This document shows, piece by piece, positions 20,301 through 28,783 of a DNA stretch of 64,000 bases. The stretch is from an uncultured Bacteroidales bacterium. GTDB lineage: Bacteria > Bacteroidota > Bacteroidia > Bacteroidales > UBA932. The notes beneath the pieces were generated by a model. That model made no database searches. It was given only the letters and a program-made list of their open reading frames with translations, and was not told the origin of the DNA. A program made the position numbers and the translations under genes. Positions within the stretch are counted from its first letter, which is position 1. Each line of letters opens with the position of its first letter. The stretch lies in assembly GCA_934695325.1 (NCBI GenBank), contig CAKUVD010000001.1:310001-374000 (forward strand), written 5' to 3'.

Positions 20301-20563
20301 CCGAGGAAAAGATACTCCAGGACATCTCCGGACTTGGCTGTGATGGCATATTGTCCATCATCATTCGTAATCACGAGGTTTTGGGATCCGACAACCATAA
20401 CAGAGGCTGCAAGGACTGGCTGGCCCTGCTCATCCGTCACGGTACCTGTTATCTGCGACTGAGCTCCGACAGGAACTGCCAGGCACATTGCGACAAAAGC
20501 GGCGACAAGAGGTCGCATCTTCCGTGCACAGGCGTGTAGAATGTTAGTAATCAAACACTTCAT
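17357..20563 (-). CDS. susC: SusC/RagA-family TonB-dependent outer-membrane transporter
   Basis: The 1068-residue protein has a signal peptide ending about GAQS (residue 35), a carboxypeptidase-like beta domain (ITGTVTDEQGQPVLAAS), the DDVVVVGYGTSKK segment before the plug, the plug itself (AVYGLSGAGGVMIITTKRG) and a beta barrel ending in Phe (GGVTLSF). It imports oligosaccharides across the outer membrane using TonB energy. A second in-frame Met at 20518 gives a more usual signal peptide and may be the real start. This is the first gene of a five-gene leftward operon; no HTCS, SARP or sigma/anti-sigma gene adjoins it, and there is no N-terminal STN-like extension for anti-sigma signalling. 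Confidence 0.96.
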   Translation of the reverse strand: MKCLITNILHACARKMRPLVAAFVAMCLAVPVGAQSQITGTVTDEQGQPVLAASVMVVGSQNLVITNDDGQYAITAKSGDVLEYLFLGKKTVRIQVGAQSVINVRLEDDNTMLDDVVVVGYGTSKKASLTSAVSAIKGDEVLKSPATNVSQILAGKLPGISSVQESGEPGLDQASLRIRGSIYGIAYVVDGFPVNNINDINPNDIESISILKDGASAAVYGLSGAGGVMIITTKRGSKEKATITYDGSFGASMNANFPEFMNGPQFAYYYNMADMMDQLASGAITDRSQYVPYFTSENVAAMTNGDPTDGWDNVDYIKKVFGTGFTQKHNVTVRGGNDKVRYYTSFGFLGQNGNIDNFNYKRYNLRANIDSDLSSRLHFKLGLSGVISNRQTPGYVSGGTDSNSYLGEQGFLSVANQTIMMHPYLPEKYDGLYTASIKRNNSLPQSPLAAIYESGYRKTRGMDLSVNASLAYDIPGVDGLQVKVSGVYDWSNSYNKNLNTPYSIMAFNAGEYTKKNDPRGVDNGINIGEGTSYWQQMVGQADISYERTFGKHSVEALALMEVRDTRSNSLAAYAKDLPFAGLPEISEGKPTANPISGSSAASRSVGAVFRLKYNYADRYLLELSGREDGSYLFSGMNTNRWGFFPSASAAWRISNEKFMDGAKFLDDLKIRASVGMLGNSGVPEYAFLSTYTKYGSLVGYRKPDGTTSFNPAYRPDGVPSPDLSWERYLSYNAGFDATMWNGMLGVEFDAFYNYTYDILTYQGSSFSASMGGYYPSYVNYPAIDSKGVDLMISHKNHVMLGNKPFYYNVAASLTYSKTRWIKYKDNPEVASSRKLVGTTYGAITGWKTDGLFRSEEEIDNSPWWGTRPNVGDIKFVDINGDGKIDYDDWGYFGRSNRPELTFGLNLGFEWNGIDFNAQFTGGALFDVSLTGTYYNGYDDNTIWTQTFKEGGNSPLYLVENAWSIDNPDGTFPRLTLGSPGHGGDNGLSCEFWWRDGKYVRLKSAQLGYTFPKKWMSKLSISSLRIFVEGQNLFTIDGLPKGIDPESPGVNNGYYPQQRLVMGGVTLSF

Positions 20564-20655
20564 AAATGTGCGGGTTAATAGTTTGTTAATAAGTTTATGT
20601 CAATCGATTTTATTTAGGCAATGGCTATTAGTTATTATAATTCGTTTTTCATCCG

Positions 20656-20663
20656 CAAATTTA
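20656..20663 (-). promoter_or_regulatory. -7 element for the susC operon
   Basis: On the minus strand TAAATTTG matches TAnnTTTG; it lies in a very A/T-rich stretch, 93 bp upstream of the first susC ATG. No clear -33 element. The 20564-20760 gap contains nothing else that I recognise. Confidence 0.5.
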
Positions 20664-20761
20664 TAATTAAATTTTACAATATTATTCTATTTATGAAAAA
20701 AATTTAAAAACATTTAACACCAACAACCAAAAACACCTTCACATATATCCTGAACAAAAAC

Positions 20762-20792
20762 GGCCGCCTGCAGAAAAATTCCGCCGGCGGCC
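20762..20792 (-). terminator. Terminator of the metallo-beta-lactamase-fold gene
   Basis: GGCCGCC (20762-20768) pairs with GGCGGCC (20786-20792). On the minus strand the second arm is followed by GTTTTTG, so it ends transcription coming from the gene at 20814-22034. Confidence 0.75.
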
Positions 20793-20813
20793 TCTATGAC
20801 ATAAAAATAACTT

Positions 20814-22034
20814 CTAAAGTTTCACGACTTCTGACTTATATTTTATACGATAATCCGTCGTATCCGCATCCAGGACGAACACCTGATAGCTGTCGCCGCC
20901 AGGATATACCCGGACGACAATATGCCCCCACGGCTTGAATTTGCTCCACAGCTCCTCTCCAAGTTTCTTGCGTGGCTGATCCACTGTGATATAGTAGTCC
21001 CGGTCACCCCTCCACACCTGTGGGTCGGAGATTCTCGTCATCGTGGCCGCCGTCGGATGATTCTCGCTCCTGGCGTCAATGATTATGACCTGAGGCGACA
21101 ATGTCTGCATAAAGAAACCGTTGCAAGTATCGAAATATCCGTGATGGTTGGCCTTCATCACAGTGACCCTGCCGCAGATTTTTGCGACAGGAGTCTCGAA
21201 ATCTCTCTCCTGGCATTTGTAAATAGGCAAATTGCCGCCTGAGAGATCGCCTCCGTTATAATATGAGAACTTGCCGTAACGCAAGCGTATGGCACAGGAG
21301 TTCATATTCTCGTCGAAGAGGAGCGGATCGCCACTGTACATCTTGACTGATTTCTTGCCGTGCCCTGTCCATACCTCGCCGTTAGCCGCCAGGTTACGGA
21401 TTTCGAAATTCTTCGAGAACTTCTTGGGATCGTGCACCGGTACGAACTGACTCTTGCTTCCTATGCAGAATTTCTCCACTTCAGTACCGTGAGATGCGGA
21501 GTATTCGGCGAACTTGATGTAATGCTCCATAAAACCCTTGTCCGCATTCAACACATTCTCGCGTGACGGGAAGTCATAGTCAGGATAGGCCCTGTCCACC
21601 AGTTTATTGAAGTGAATCCTGTCACCGACGAGAGTGATGCCGGAAAGGTCAAAGCCATTCGCACCAGGCAGCGCGTCCTTGGCAGTTCCGATGTGATCAT
21701 TATGGAAATGAGTCACCATAGCATAGTCAAGGTTGCCGTTTCCTGGCACCTGTGAAAGGAAATGCTTGATATAGACAGCCTGCCAATCGCCAGGCTTCTT
21801 CGTGGCGTCAGGATGCTGGGTGTCCTTCGGCTTCGCATTGTCCCCGGCGTCAATCATCATTGACGTGCCGTCAGGCATAATTATAAGGGCGGCATCTCCT
21901 CTTCCGGTAGATATCGTATGGATATCCATATAGCCTTCCCTCCACTCCGGGAGATATTCCGGATTCTGCGCTCTCGCAGAAAGGGCAGCCGCAAGCACGC
22001 AAACCGCTCCGGCAGCAAATGTCATCAATTTCAT
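20814..22034 (-). CDS. Exported metallo-beta-lactamase-fold hydrolase (ComEC/Rec2-like)
   Basis: The 406-residue product has a signal peptide (about 1-22, cleavage after ARA) and a metallo-beta-lactamase core with the di-metal motif THFHNDH, preceded by MMIDAGDN. Later conserved His/Asp residues appear in KANHHGYFD and IIDARSENHPT, the pattern of the soluble ComEC-like MBL group. Such proteins hydrolyse phosphoesters or related bonds; secreted versions in Bacteroidota are uncharacterised. It is 37 bp downstream of gltB but ends in its own terminator, and it is separated from susC by that terminator and the susC promoter. Confidence 0.85.
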   Translation of the reverse strand: MKLMTFAAGAVCVLAAALSARAQNPEYLPEWREGYMDIHTISTGRGDAALIIMPDGTSMMIDAGDNAKPKDTQHPDATKKPGDWQAVYIKHFLSQVPGNGNLDYAMVTHFHNDHIGTAKDALPGANGFDLSGITLVGDRIHFNKLVDRAYPDYDFPSRENVLNADKGFMEHYIKFAEYSASHGTEVEKFCIGSKSQFVPVHDPKKFSKNFEIRNLAANGEVWTGHGKKSVKMYSGDPLLFDENMNSCAIRLRYGKFSYYNGGDLSGGNLPIYKCQERDFETPVAKICGRVTVMKANHHGYFDTCNGFFMQTLSPQVIIIDARSENHPTAATMTRISDPQVWRGDRDYYITVDQPRKKLGEELWSKFKPWGHIVVRVYPGGDSYQVFVLDADTTDYRIKYKSEVVKL

Positions 22035-22071
22035 AGTCTTATTTTATATCAATGTTCTTATCCACAATCTA

Positions 22072-25000
22072 TTACAGTAGCGATTTCTTTTCCGACAGCG
22101 GAGATATTATCTTCTTGTACTCCACAGGTGTAACCTTCAGGAACTGGCGGGCATATAAATCCCAGTCGTCCAGAATCATTGACGCGAGCGTACTGCCTGT
22201 GTATTTAAGATGTGCGGCAAGCAGAGAACGCAGTTCCTCGCGGTCGCTGTCATCCTCCAGAAGCGTCAGCTCGATCATATCCATATTGCAGTAGTAATCA
22301 AACGAGCCGTCAGGATCCCAGACATATGCGATGCCGCCGCTCATCCCCGCGGCAAAGTTGCGTCCCGTCTTTCCGAGCACCACGACACGGCCACCGGTCA
22401 TATATTCGCAGCCGTGGTCTCCCACGCCCTCTACGACGGCAGTGATTCCGCTGTTGCGGACACAGAAGCGCTCGCCTACCGCACCATTTATATACATCTC
22501 CCCGGCAGTGGCGCCATAAGCGATGGTGTTGCCGGCGATGATGTTCTCCTCCGCCTTGAAATCAGCCTCAGGAGACGGTGTGACGATGATACGACCTCCA
22601 GAAAGACCTTTGCCCATATAGTCATTGGCATCACCGAACAATCTAAAAGTAACTCCGTTGCACAGGAATGCGCCAAAACTCTGTCCAGCAGATCCAGTGA
22701 AATCGACATTTATGGTTCCGTCAGGAAGTCCCTCCTGCCCATAACGTCTGGTTATCTCTCCGCTTATCATCGCGCCCACGCTTCTGTCCGTATTGCGCAC
22801 AGGCACACCTATGCTCAGCTTATAGCGAGACTCGATGGCAGGTCGGAGGACCTGCATAAGTTCCATATCCTTCACGCCATCAAGTTTATGCTCCTGCGGC
22901 GTGGTGAATACACGGGCGTTGTCCCTGCAGCTTTCCGGGATGTAGAGGATGCGGTCCAGTGACACCTCATTGGCCTTCTCCCCTTCCGGATAGGTTCTCT
23001 TCTTCAGCAGGTCGGCACGGCCGATGACTTCCTGCATTGACCTGTACCCCATATCAGCGAGCCTCTCACGGATATTGCGTGCGAGGAATCGGAAGTAGGT
23101 CACGACATCCTCCGGCTTGCCCTTGAAGCGCTTGCGGAGCTCAGGGTTCTGGGTGGCGATGCCGACCGGGCAGGTGTTCTTATTGCAGCCTCGGCACATC
23201 ACACAGCCTTCGGCTATCATCACGGCAGTCCCGAATCCGTATTCCTCGGCTCCGAGCAGGGCCATAAACATAACATCACGCGGGCACCTAAGGCCACCAT
23301 CCACCTGGAGGCGCACCTTGCCGCGCAAGTCGTTCATCACCAATGTCTGCTGAATCTGGGCAAGACCTGTCTCGGCTGGACTTCCCGCGTGCTTCACACT
23401 GCTCGCGGGGCTCGCGCCCGTACCACCGTCACCGCCGCTGATGAGAATCACGTCTGCCTTGGCCTTGGCCACGCCGGCGGCAATCGTACCGACTCCAGCC
23501 TCGGAAACCAGCTTGACGCTGATACGTGCCTTCGCATTGACATTCTTGAGGTCGAATATCAGCTGGGCGAGGTCCTCGATGGAATAGATGTCGTGATGAG
23601 GCGGAGGCGAGATCAGGGTTATCCCAGGAATTGAGTGCCGCGTGCGGGCTATAAGCTCGTCCACCTTGAATCCCGGCAGCTGGCCGCCTTCTCCAGGCTT
23701 CGCACCCTGGGCCACCTTTATCTGGATTTCATCTGCATTGACAAGATAATATGTATCGACGCCGAAACGTCCGGAAGCGACCTGCTTCACTGCGCTCCTC
23801 GCGCTCGTCCCGTCCGGCCGGAGGATATTCCTCGAAGGGTCTTCGCCCCCTTCTCCGGTATTGCTCATTCCTCCGAATGAGTTCATTGCCAGCGCTATAG
23901 TCTCGTGAGCCTCTTTGCTGATGGCTCCGAATGATATGGCCTCGGCCACGAAACGCTTCATTATGGACTCCTCGGACTCTACCTCATCCACAGATATCGG
24001 CTTGCGATCGCTTTCGATCTCCATAAGGTCGCGGAGATTCATAGGATGTTCCCTGTTCTCCTCGGCAATGCAGAACTGCCGGAAAGCCTCGTAGTCATTG
24101 TTCCGGACAGCAGACTGCAGCAGTTTCACACGCGCCGGGTCCCAGCAATGACGCTCTCCGTCCTTTCTCCAGGCGTAGTTGCCGAAGTCATCCAGATGAT
24201 CCACGGCCGTCTGGTCTGCAGACGCCTCCTCTGAAAGCGAGAACGCCTGGTTATGCGCCCTGAGCACATCTCTCGCCACGTCCTCTATGGTGATTCCCTC
24301 TATCTGGGAGATTCCTCCACCCATATATTTTTCCAGCAATGAGGAGCTAACGCCGAGAGATTCGAAAAGCGCCGCACCTCGGTAGCTTCGTATGGTGGAG
24401 ATGCCCATCTTGGACAGAATCTTCAGCATTCCCTTGTTTATGGCCGTGATATAATGCTCCTCCGCGGCAGGATAATCCAGCTGCAGCACCTTGTCATTCA
24501 CCAGCTTGTCAAGTATGGAGAACGCCATATACGGGTTCACGCCGCTGGCACCGTAGCCGATGAGAAGAGCCACGTGCATAACCTCGCAGACCTCGCCGGA
24601 CTCGACGATGATGGCGGTCTGGCCACGCTTACGGCAATGTATAAGGTGATGATGGACGGCTGACAGCGCCAGCAGCGAAGGAATGGGAGCGTGTGCGGCA
24701 TCCACAGCCTTATCACTAATGATCAAGTAATTGTACCCTGCATCCACAGCCTTGGCCGCATCCTTGCAAAGTTTCGACAATGCCGATTCCATAGCCTGCG
24801 TCCCGCCTGCCGCCTCGAAAAGCATCGGCAGGGTTATGGTCTTGAAGCCCTTGTACCTGAGATTCCTGAGAGTCTCCATCTCGCCGTTCGTAAGGATAGG
24901 AGATGAAAGCTTCACCACCTTACAAAGCTCCGGAGACGGACTGAGGATATTCCCCTTCACGGCACCGATATAGCTGGAAAGCGACATCACGGCAGCCTCG

Positions 25001-26583
25001 CGGATAGGGTCGATAGGAGGGTTCGTAACCTGAGCGAACTTCTGTCTGAAATAATTAAAGAACCGCTGAGGCTTGTCTGAAAGGACAGCCAACGGAGTGT
25101 CATCTCCCATTGCATAAAGCGGCTCCGCGCTGTTCACCGCCATCGGGACCATTATCCTGTCAATGTCCTCCTTCCCATAGCCGAATGCGTGCAGCATCCT
25201 GGAATACTCCGGGACACTGTGCTCCACCTTCCTTCCGCTCTTTATGTCTTTCAGGATTATTCTCCCGGAATGCAGCCAGTCGCCGTAAGGGTGCTCCGCC
25301 GCAAGGGCGTTCTTTATGGAATCATTGTCCAGGATGCGTCCTTTCTTGGTATCGACCATAAGGATCTTGCCTGGATATAGCCTTCCCTTCGATGCGATCT
25401 CTGAAGCCGGGATATCACATACACCTGTCTCTGAAGCCATCACCAGAAGTCCGTTCTTCGTTATGAAGTAGCGGCAAGGCCTCAGTCCGTTCCTGTCAAG
25501 CATCCCCCCGGCATAGCGTCCGTCGGAGAAGAGTATGGTGGCAGGGCCGTCCCACGGCTCCATAAATATGGAGTGGTACTCGTAGAAACTCTTGAGATCC
25601 TGACGGAGCGGATTCCCCTCCCGGTAGCTCTCCGGAATCATCATTGACAATGCGTGAGGGACTTCCATTCCCGCCCTGGCGAAGAACTCCAGCACATTGT
25701 CGAATGATGCGCTGTCGCTCATACCAGGCTGTATGATAGGGCTGATGTTCTCGCTGACGCTTCCGAGGTTCGGAACCTTCAGGACAGACTCCCTGGTCTT
25801 TATCCATAGACGGTTGCCGCGGATGGTATTTATCTCCCCATTGTGGGCGATGAGCCTGAACGGCTGCGCAAGGCTCCACGTAGGGAATGTATTAGTCGAG
25901 AAACGGGAATGCACCATAGCTATGGCGCTGGTGAAATATGGGTTCGTCAAGTCCGGGAAATACTGCCTCAGCTGCATTGTCGAGAGCATTCCCTTATAGA
26001 CTATGGTCGTAGTGGAAAGGCTTGCGACATAGCAGGCCGGCTTGTCCTTTATGGAAGAGTCGAGCACCTTGCGCTCGATGGCCTTGCGCACCAGATAGAG
26101 CTTGTCTTCCAGCGTCTTGCGGTCATCGCACCCGGTTATGAAGACCTGCCTTATCTCAGGCTCGGCGGCCAATGCAGCCTGTCCCAGTATCTCACTGTTC
26201 ACCGGCACGGTACGAGAGTGCATAACCGTGAGGTTATTCGCCTCGACACACTCGTTTATTATCTCCGTGAATCTGGCATTGTCCCCGGCATCCTTCGGGA
26301 GGAATATCATTCCGACGCCGTAGCGCCCTTTCTCCGGGACAGGGATTCCGTTCAGGAGGATGAACTCGTGTGGTATCTGGACCATAATCCCGGCGCCGTC
26401 ACCGGTCTTGCTGTCCGCACCTTCCGCCCCTCTGTGCGCCATATTCTCCAGGACCGTGAGTCCCTTCTCTATTATGTCGTGGTACTTGCTTCCGTTAATG
26501 TTCACCACAAGTCCGACGCCACAGGCATCGTGCTCACATTCCGGCGAATACAAGCCTCTGTCAAGTTCGTTTCCTGTCATCAT
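22072..26583 (-). CDS. gltB: Glutamate synthase large (alpha) subunit
   Basis: The 1503-residue protein has the full GltB layout. A class II glutamine amidotransferase domain has catalytic Cys21 in DACGVGLV, so about 20 propeptide residues should be removed. A central domain and an FMN-binding synthase domain (GEGGEDPSR, ISGGDGGTGASP) follow. The 3Fe-4S ligands are in the pattern Cys-x5-Cys-x4-Cys (CVMCRGCNKNTC), and the C-terminus is a beta-helix domain (SGGRI, GNTIAYGATAGEMY). It transfers glutamine amide N to 2-oxoglutarate. The small subunit gene gltD is not adjacent. The ATG overlaps the stop of the preceding small exported-protein gene by 1 nt. Confidence 0.96.
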   Translation of the reverse strand: MMTGNELDRGLYSPECEHDACGVGLVVNINGSKYHDIIEKGLTVLENMAHRGAEGADSKTGDGAGIMVQIPHEFILLNGIPVPEKGRYGVGMIFLPKDAGDNARFTEIINECVEANNLTVMHSRTVPVNSEILGQAALAAEPEIRQVFITGCDDRKTLEDKLYLVRKAIERKVLDSSIKDKPACYVASLSTTTIVYKGMLSTMQLRQYFPDLTNPYFTSAIAMVHSRFSTNTFPTWSLAQPFRLIAHNGEINTIRGNRLWIKTRESVLKVPNLGSVSENISPIIQPGMSDSASFDNVLEFFARAGMEVPHALSMMIPESYREGNPLRQDLKSFYEYHSIFMEPWDGPATILFSDGRYAGGMLDRNGLRPCRYFITKNGLLVMASETGVCDIPASEIASKGRLYPGKILMVDTKKGRILDNDSIKNALAAEHPYGDWLHSGRIILKDIKSGRKVEHSVPEYSRMLHAFGYGKEDIDRIMVPMAVNSAEPLYAMGDDTPLAVLSDKPQRFFNYFRQKFAQVTNPPIDPIREAAVMSLSSYIGAVKGNILSPSPELCKVVKLSSPILTNGEMETLRNLRYKGFKTITLPMLFEAAGGTQAMESALSKLCKDAAKAVDAGYNYLIISDKAVDAAHAPIPSLLALSAVHHHLIHCRKRGQTAIIVESGEVCEVMHVALLIGYGASGVNPYMAFSILDKLVNDKVLQLDYPAAEEHYITAINKGMLKILSKMGISTIRSYRGAALFESLGVSSSLLEKYMGGGISQIEGITIEDVARDVLRAHNQAFSLSEEASADQTAVDHLDDFGNYAWRKDGERHCWDPARVKLLQSAVRNNDYEAFRQFCIAEENREHPMNLRDLMEIESDRKPISVDEVESEESIMKRFVAEAISFGAISKEAHETIALAMNSFGGMSNTGEGGEDPSRNILRPDGTSARSAVKQVASGRFGVDTYYLVNADEIQIKVAQGAKPGEGGQLPGFKVDELIARTRHSIPGITLISPPPHHDIYSIEDLAQLIFDLKNVNAKARISVKLVSEAGVGTIAAGVAKAKADVILISGGDGGTGASPASSVKHAGSPAETGLAQIQQTLVMNDLRGKVRLQVDGGLRCPRDVMFMALLGAEEYGFGTAVMIAEGCVMCRGCNKNTCPVGIATQNPELRKRFKGKPEDVVTYFRFLARNIRERLADMGYRSMQEVIGRADLLKKRTYPEGEKANEVSLDRILYIPESCRDNARVFTTPQEHKLDGVKDMELMQVLRPAIESRYKLSIGVPVRNTDRSVGAMISGEITRRYGQEGLPDGTINVDFTGSAGQSFGAFLCNGVTFRLFGDANDYMGKGLSGGRIIVTPSPEADFKAEENIIAGNTIAYGATAGEMYINGAVGERFCVRNSGITAVVEGVGDHGCEYMTGGRVVVLGKTGRNFAAGMSGGIAYVWDPDGSFDYYCNMDMIELTLLEDDSDREELRSLLAAHLKYTGSTLASMILDDWDLYARQFLKVTPVEYKKIISPLSEKKSLL

Positions 26584-27266
26584 TACTTACTTTCTTTTCC
26601 TGTCACTTTCTCCTTGACCGCCTGGAATCCTTCAGTCACGCCTTCCTTGATCTTCTTCTTGGAACTGTAGAACTTGCTCGGATTTATCTCGGCGATCGTA
26701 CGGTAGAACGACCTGGCCCAATAGTTCCTGAGGCCGATTCCGCCGGACTTGCCCTTGAAAGGCATAATGTCGATGATGTCCATCGTGCTGTTGTCGAAGA
26801 AAACATAATAGAATGTGCCGTAGTCCGTCCCCTTGTTCAGCTCACCGGCGACGACCACCAGTCCGAGACCGTCGGCAGGCTTGACGCCCAGATCCTGAAG
26901 CTCGTATTCCATATCCTGACGGGTCAATGCGTCAGCTGTATGGCTTATCTTAAGTTCATCTGTGTCAATGCTGCCGATGATCTTGTTCGCATAGTCTACA
27001 TTGACATAGTCTATCTTCTTGCCTATCCTCGACGCAAGCGGAGTCACGTACTTGTCAGGCTCGGATATGAAAAGCTGGTTTATCCCCGAGAATGCGTCAA
27101 TGAACTCCCCCGCCGTCTCTTCTGCACCGACTACTTTCACCGGTGCGAAGTCGATTCCATAGAACCTTACCGCATCATAATCGCTCAGCTGCCTGGTCTC
27201 CTGCGCATTCACAGCAAGAGCCGAAATCCCGGCCATAATGGCCAATGTCATAAAAAAGCGTTTCAT
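26583..27266 (-). CDS. Small exported protein of unknown function
   Basis: The 227-residue product starts with a signal peptide (MKRFFMTLAIMAGISALAVNA, cleaved before QE). I do not recognise the family. The mature part is a mixed alpha/beta sequence with SDYDAVRFYGIDFAPVKVVG near the start, FISEPDKYVTPLASRI in the middle, FFDNSTMDIIDIMPFKGKSGGIGLRNYWA, and a Lys-rich C-terminus. It overlaps gltB by 1 nt and follows the phenylacetate-CoA-ligase-like gene by 23 bp, so it is inside a leftward operon. The sequence looks coding throughout and should be a periplasmic protein. Confidence 0.75.
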   Translation of the reverse strand: MKRFFMTLAIMAGISALAVNAQETRQLSDYDAVRFYGIDFAPVKVVGAEETAGEFIDAFSGINQLFISEPDKYVTPLASRIGKKIDYVNVDYANKIIGSIDTDELKISHTADALTRQDMEYELQDLGVKPADGLGLVVVAGELNKGTDYGTFYYVFFDNSTMDIIDIMPFKGKSGGIGLRNYWARSFYRTIAEINPSKFYSSKKKIKEGVTEGFQAVKEKVTGKESK

Positions 27267-27289
27267 ATCTCTATGTTTTTAATTATTAT

Positions 27290-28606
27290 CTACTTTTTTT
27301 CTCCTCCAGCACGTCTGTCGATGAACTTCACCGGCTTGCGGCTCATCGGAGGAAACATTATCCGTGCCACGGCTTCCGGCGTGTCGAACTTTACGCCAGG
27401 CGCCACCCGCACCTTGGCCCGGAAGACGTCCTTTATCTCTTTCTCGAACTTGTCTGACGGATTCAATGTCCCTACACGCACGACGACATCATCCGTGCCG
27501 AGTTCATTGGTCTCGACCTCGACGACATAATTCTTGACTTCAGGGATATTGTCCAGGATGTCGAACAATGCAGGCGGATACAGAGTCGTGCCCTTGAACT
27601 TTATCATCTGCTTCTTCCGTCCTACGACCGAACTTACGCGGGTGGTGTTCCTTCCGCAGCGGCAAGGCTCGTCATAATGGTAGACCATATCACCGGTCTT
27701 GAAGCGGAGAAGAGGCATTCCAGTGACGCCAAGCGTGGTTATGGTCACTTCGCCAGGCTCGTCCGGACCAACAGGCTCGTCATTGTCATCCAGGAACTCC
27801 ACGATCATCAGCTCAGGCTGAAGATGTCCGCCGTTGAAATACTCGCAATCCGTGAACGAATGCTGCATCTCTGTAGACGCATAAGTCGAATACAGCTGAA
27901 GTTCAGGCCATTTCTCCCGGATGACCTTTCCAAGCGTGTTCAGCTCAAATGTCCTCGGGTCACGAAGCGCCTCGCCGATGCAGACGCATTTCTTCATAGA
28001 GCAGCCACGGTAGTCGATGCCGTGCTCTTCGGCGAACGCAATAAGCTTAACAAGGAAAGAAGGGACCGCCATTCCGACGGTAGGATGTATTCTGTTTATG
28101 GTGTCCCACTGAAGTTCGGGGATTCCGTTCCCTACCCTGACCACTCCCATTCCGAGTTCGCGAGCCCCCAGGAAATATGCCAGGCCGGCCATAAAGCGCC
28201 TGTCGATGGTCACCATCTCCTGCAGGATGTCTTTCGGGCCGCATCCGGCTGTCTGAAATGAGAGCTGTTCATTATAAGCGAGATGCCGCAAGTCCTCCTC
28301 TGTTTCCGTGAATGTCACTGGATCTCCGAGAGTGCCCGAAGTCGTGGAATAGTCTATAACCTCTTCAGGACTGACACAACAAAAATCCATTCCGTGCAGC
28401 TGAAGGTCGCGCTTGGTGGTAACAGGTATGAACCTCAGGTCCTCCAGCGTCCTGATCCTGCCTATGTCAATGCCGTTTTCGACAAAGAGCCTTCTATAGA
28501 ACGGAGATTTCTCCGCCAGATAGGCCAAAGCCTCTTTCAGCTTTCCTTCCTGGTATTTCTTTATCTCCTCCATCGGGAGGAACTGGATTTCAGGATGCTT
28601 TTCCAT
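27290..28606 (-). CDS. Phenylacetate-CoA ligase-like acyl-adenylating enzyme
   Basis: The 438-residue protein (from ATG 28606) has the AMP-binding motif YSTTSGTLGDP, the STYASTEMQ segment, and the C-terminal GRKKQMIKFKG motif with the catalytic-Lys lid domain. The size is right for the PaaK family, which activates aryl or acyl acids with ATP and CoA. In gut Bacteroidota such genes are commonly annotated phenylacetate-CoA ligase, although the true substrate (for example indole-3-acetate or phenylacetate) is often unproven; no ketoacid oxidoreductase partner (iorAB) adjoins it. I chose the start at 28606 because MEKHPEIQFLP fits the family better than the longer frame from 28633. A TATATTTG -7 element lies 25 bp upstream. 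Confidence 0.88.
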   Translation of the reverse strand: MEKHPEIQFLPMEEIKKYQEGKLKEALAYLAEKSPFYRRLFVENGIDIGRIRTLEDLRFIPVTTKRDLQLHGMDFCCVSPEEVIDYSTTSGTLGDPVTFTETEEDLRHLAYNEQLSFQTAGCGPKDILQEMVTIDRRFMAGLAYFLGARELGMGVVRVGNGIPELQWDTINRIHPTVGMAVPSFLVKLIAFAEEHGIDYRGCSMKKCVCIGEALRDPRTFELNTLGKVIREKWPELQLYSTYASTEMQHSFTDCEYFNGGHLQPELMIVEFLDDNDEPVGPDEPGEVTITTLGVTGMPLLRFKTGDMVYHYDEPCRCGRNTTRVSSVVGRKKQMIKFKGTTLYPPALFDILDNIPEVKNYVVEVETNELGTDDVVVRVGTLNPSDKFEKEIKDVFRAKVRVAPGVKFDTPEAVARIMFPPMSRKPVKFIDRRAGGEKK

Positions 28607-28630
28607 ATTCGCCACACAACATAATAGGGA

Positions 28631-28638
28631 CAAATATA
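28631..28638 (-). promoter_or_regulatory. -7 element for the acyl-CoA ligase operon
   Basis: On the minus strand TATATTTG matches TAnnTTTG, 25 bp before the chosen start at 28606. No good -33 element is visible. Confidence 0.55.
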
Positions 28639-28696
28639 CATTTTTTCTGTGGAATATCTTCCACAGAACGGCAAGCCGAGCCTTCTTTGACAGATT

Positions 28697-28726
28697 TTTA
28701 TTGTCAATGGCATAAATTTATTGTCA
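28697..28726. promoter_or_regulatory. Candidate operator: two direct TTTATTGTCA repeats
   Basis: TTTATTGTCA occurs at 28697-28706 and again at 28717-28726, start-to-start distance 20 bp, about two helical turns. They lie between the divergent ligase and XRE genes, just upstream of the XRE -7 element. Confidence 0.45.
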
Positions 28727-28747
28727 CAGCGTGGCGGATATCCTGAA

Positions 28748-28755
28748 TAACTTTG
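28748..28755 (+). promoter_or_regulatory. -7 element for the XRE regulator gene
   Basis: TAACTTTG matches TAnnTTTG, 28 bp before the ATG at 28784. The second TTTATTGTCA repeat covers the -33 area. Confidence 0.6.
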
Positions 28756-28783
28756 CTTCAAGATAATGCCGCCTGTTTAGACT

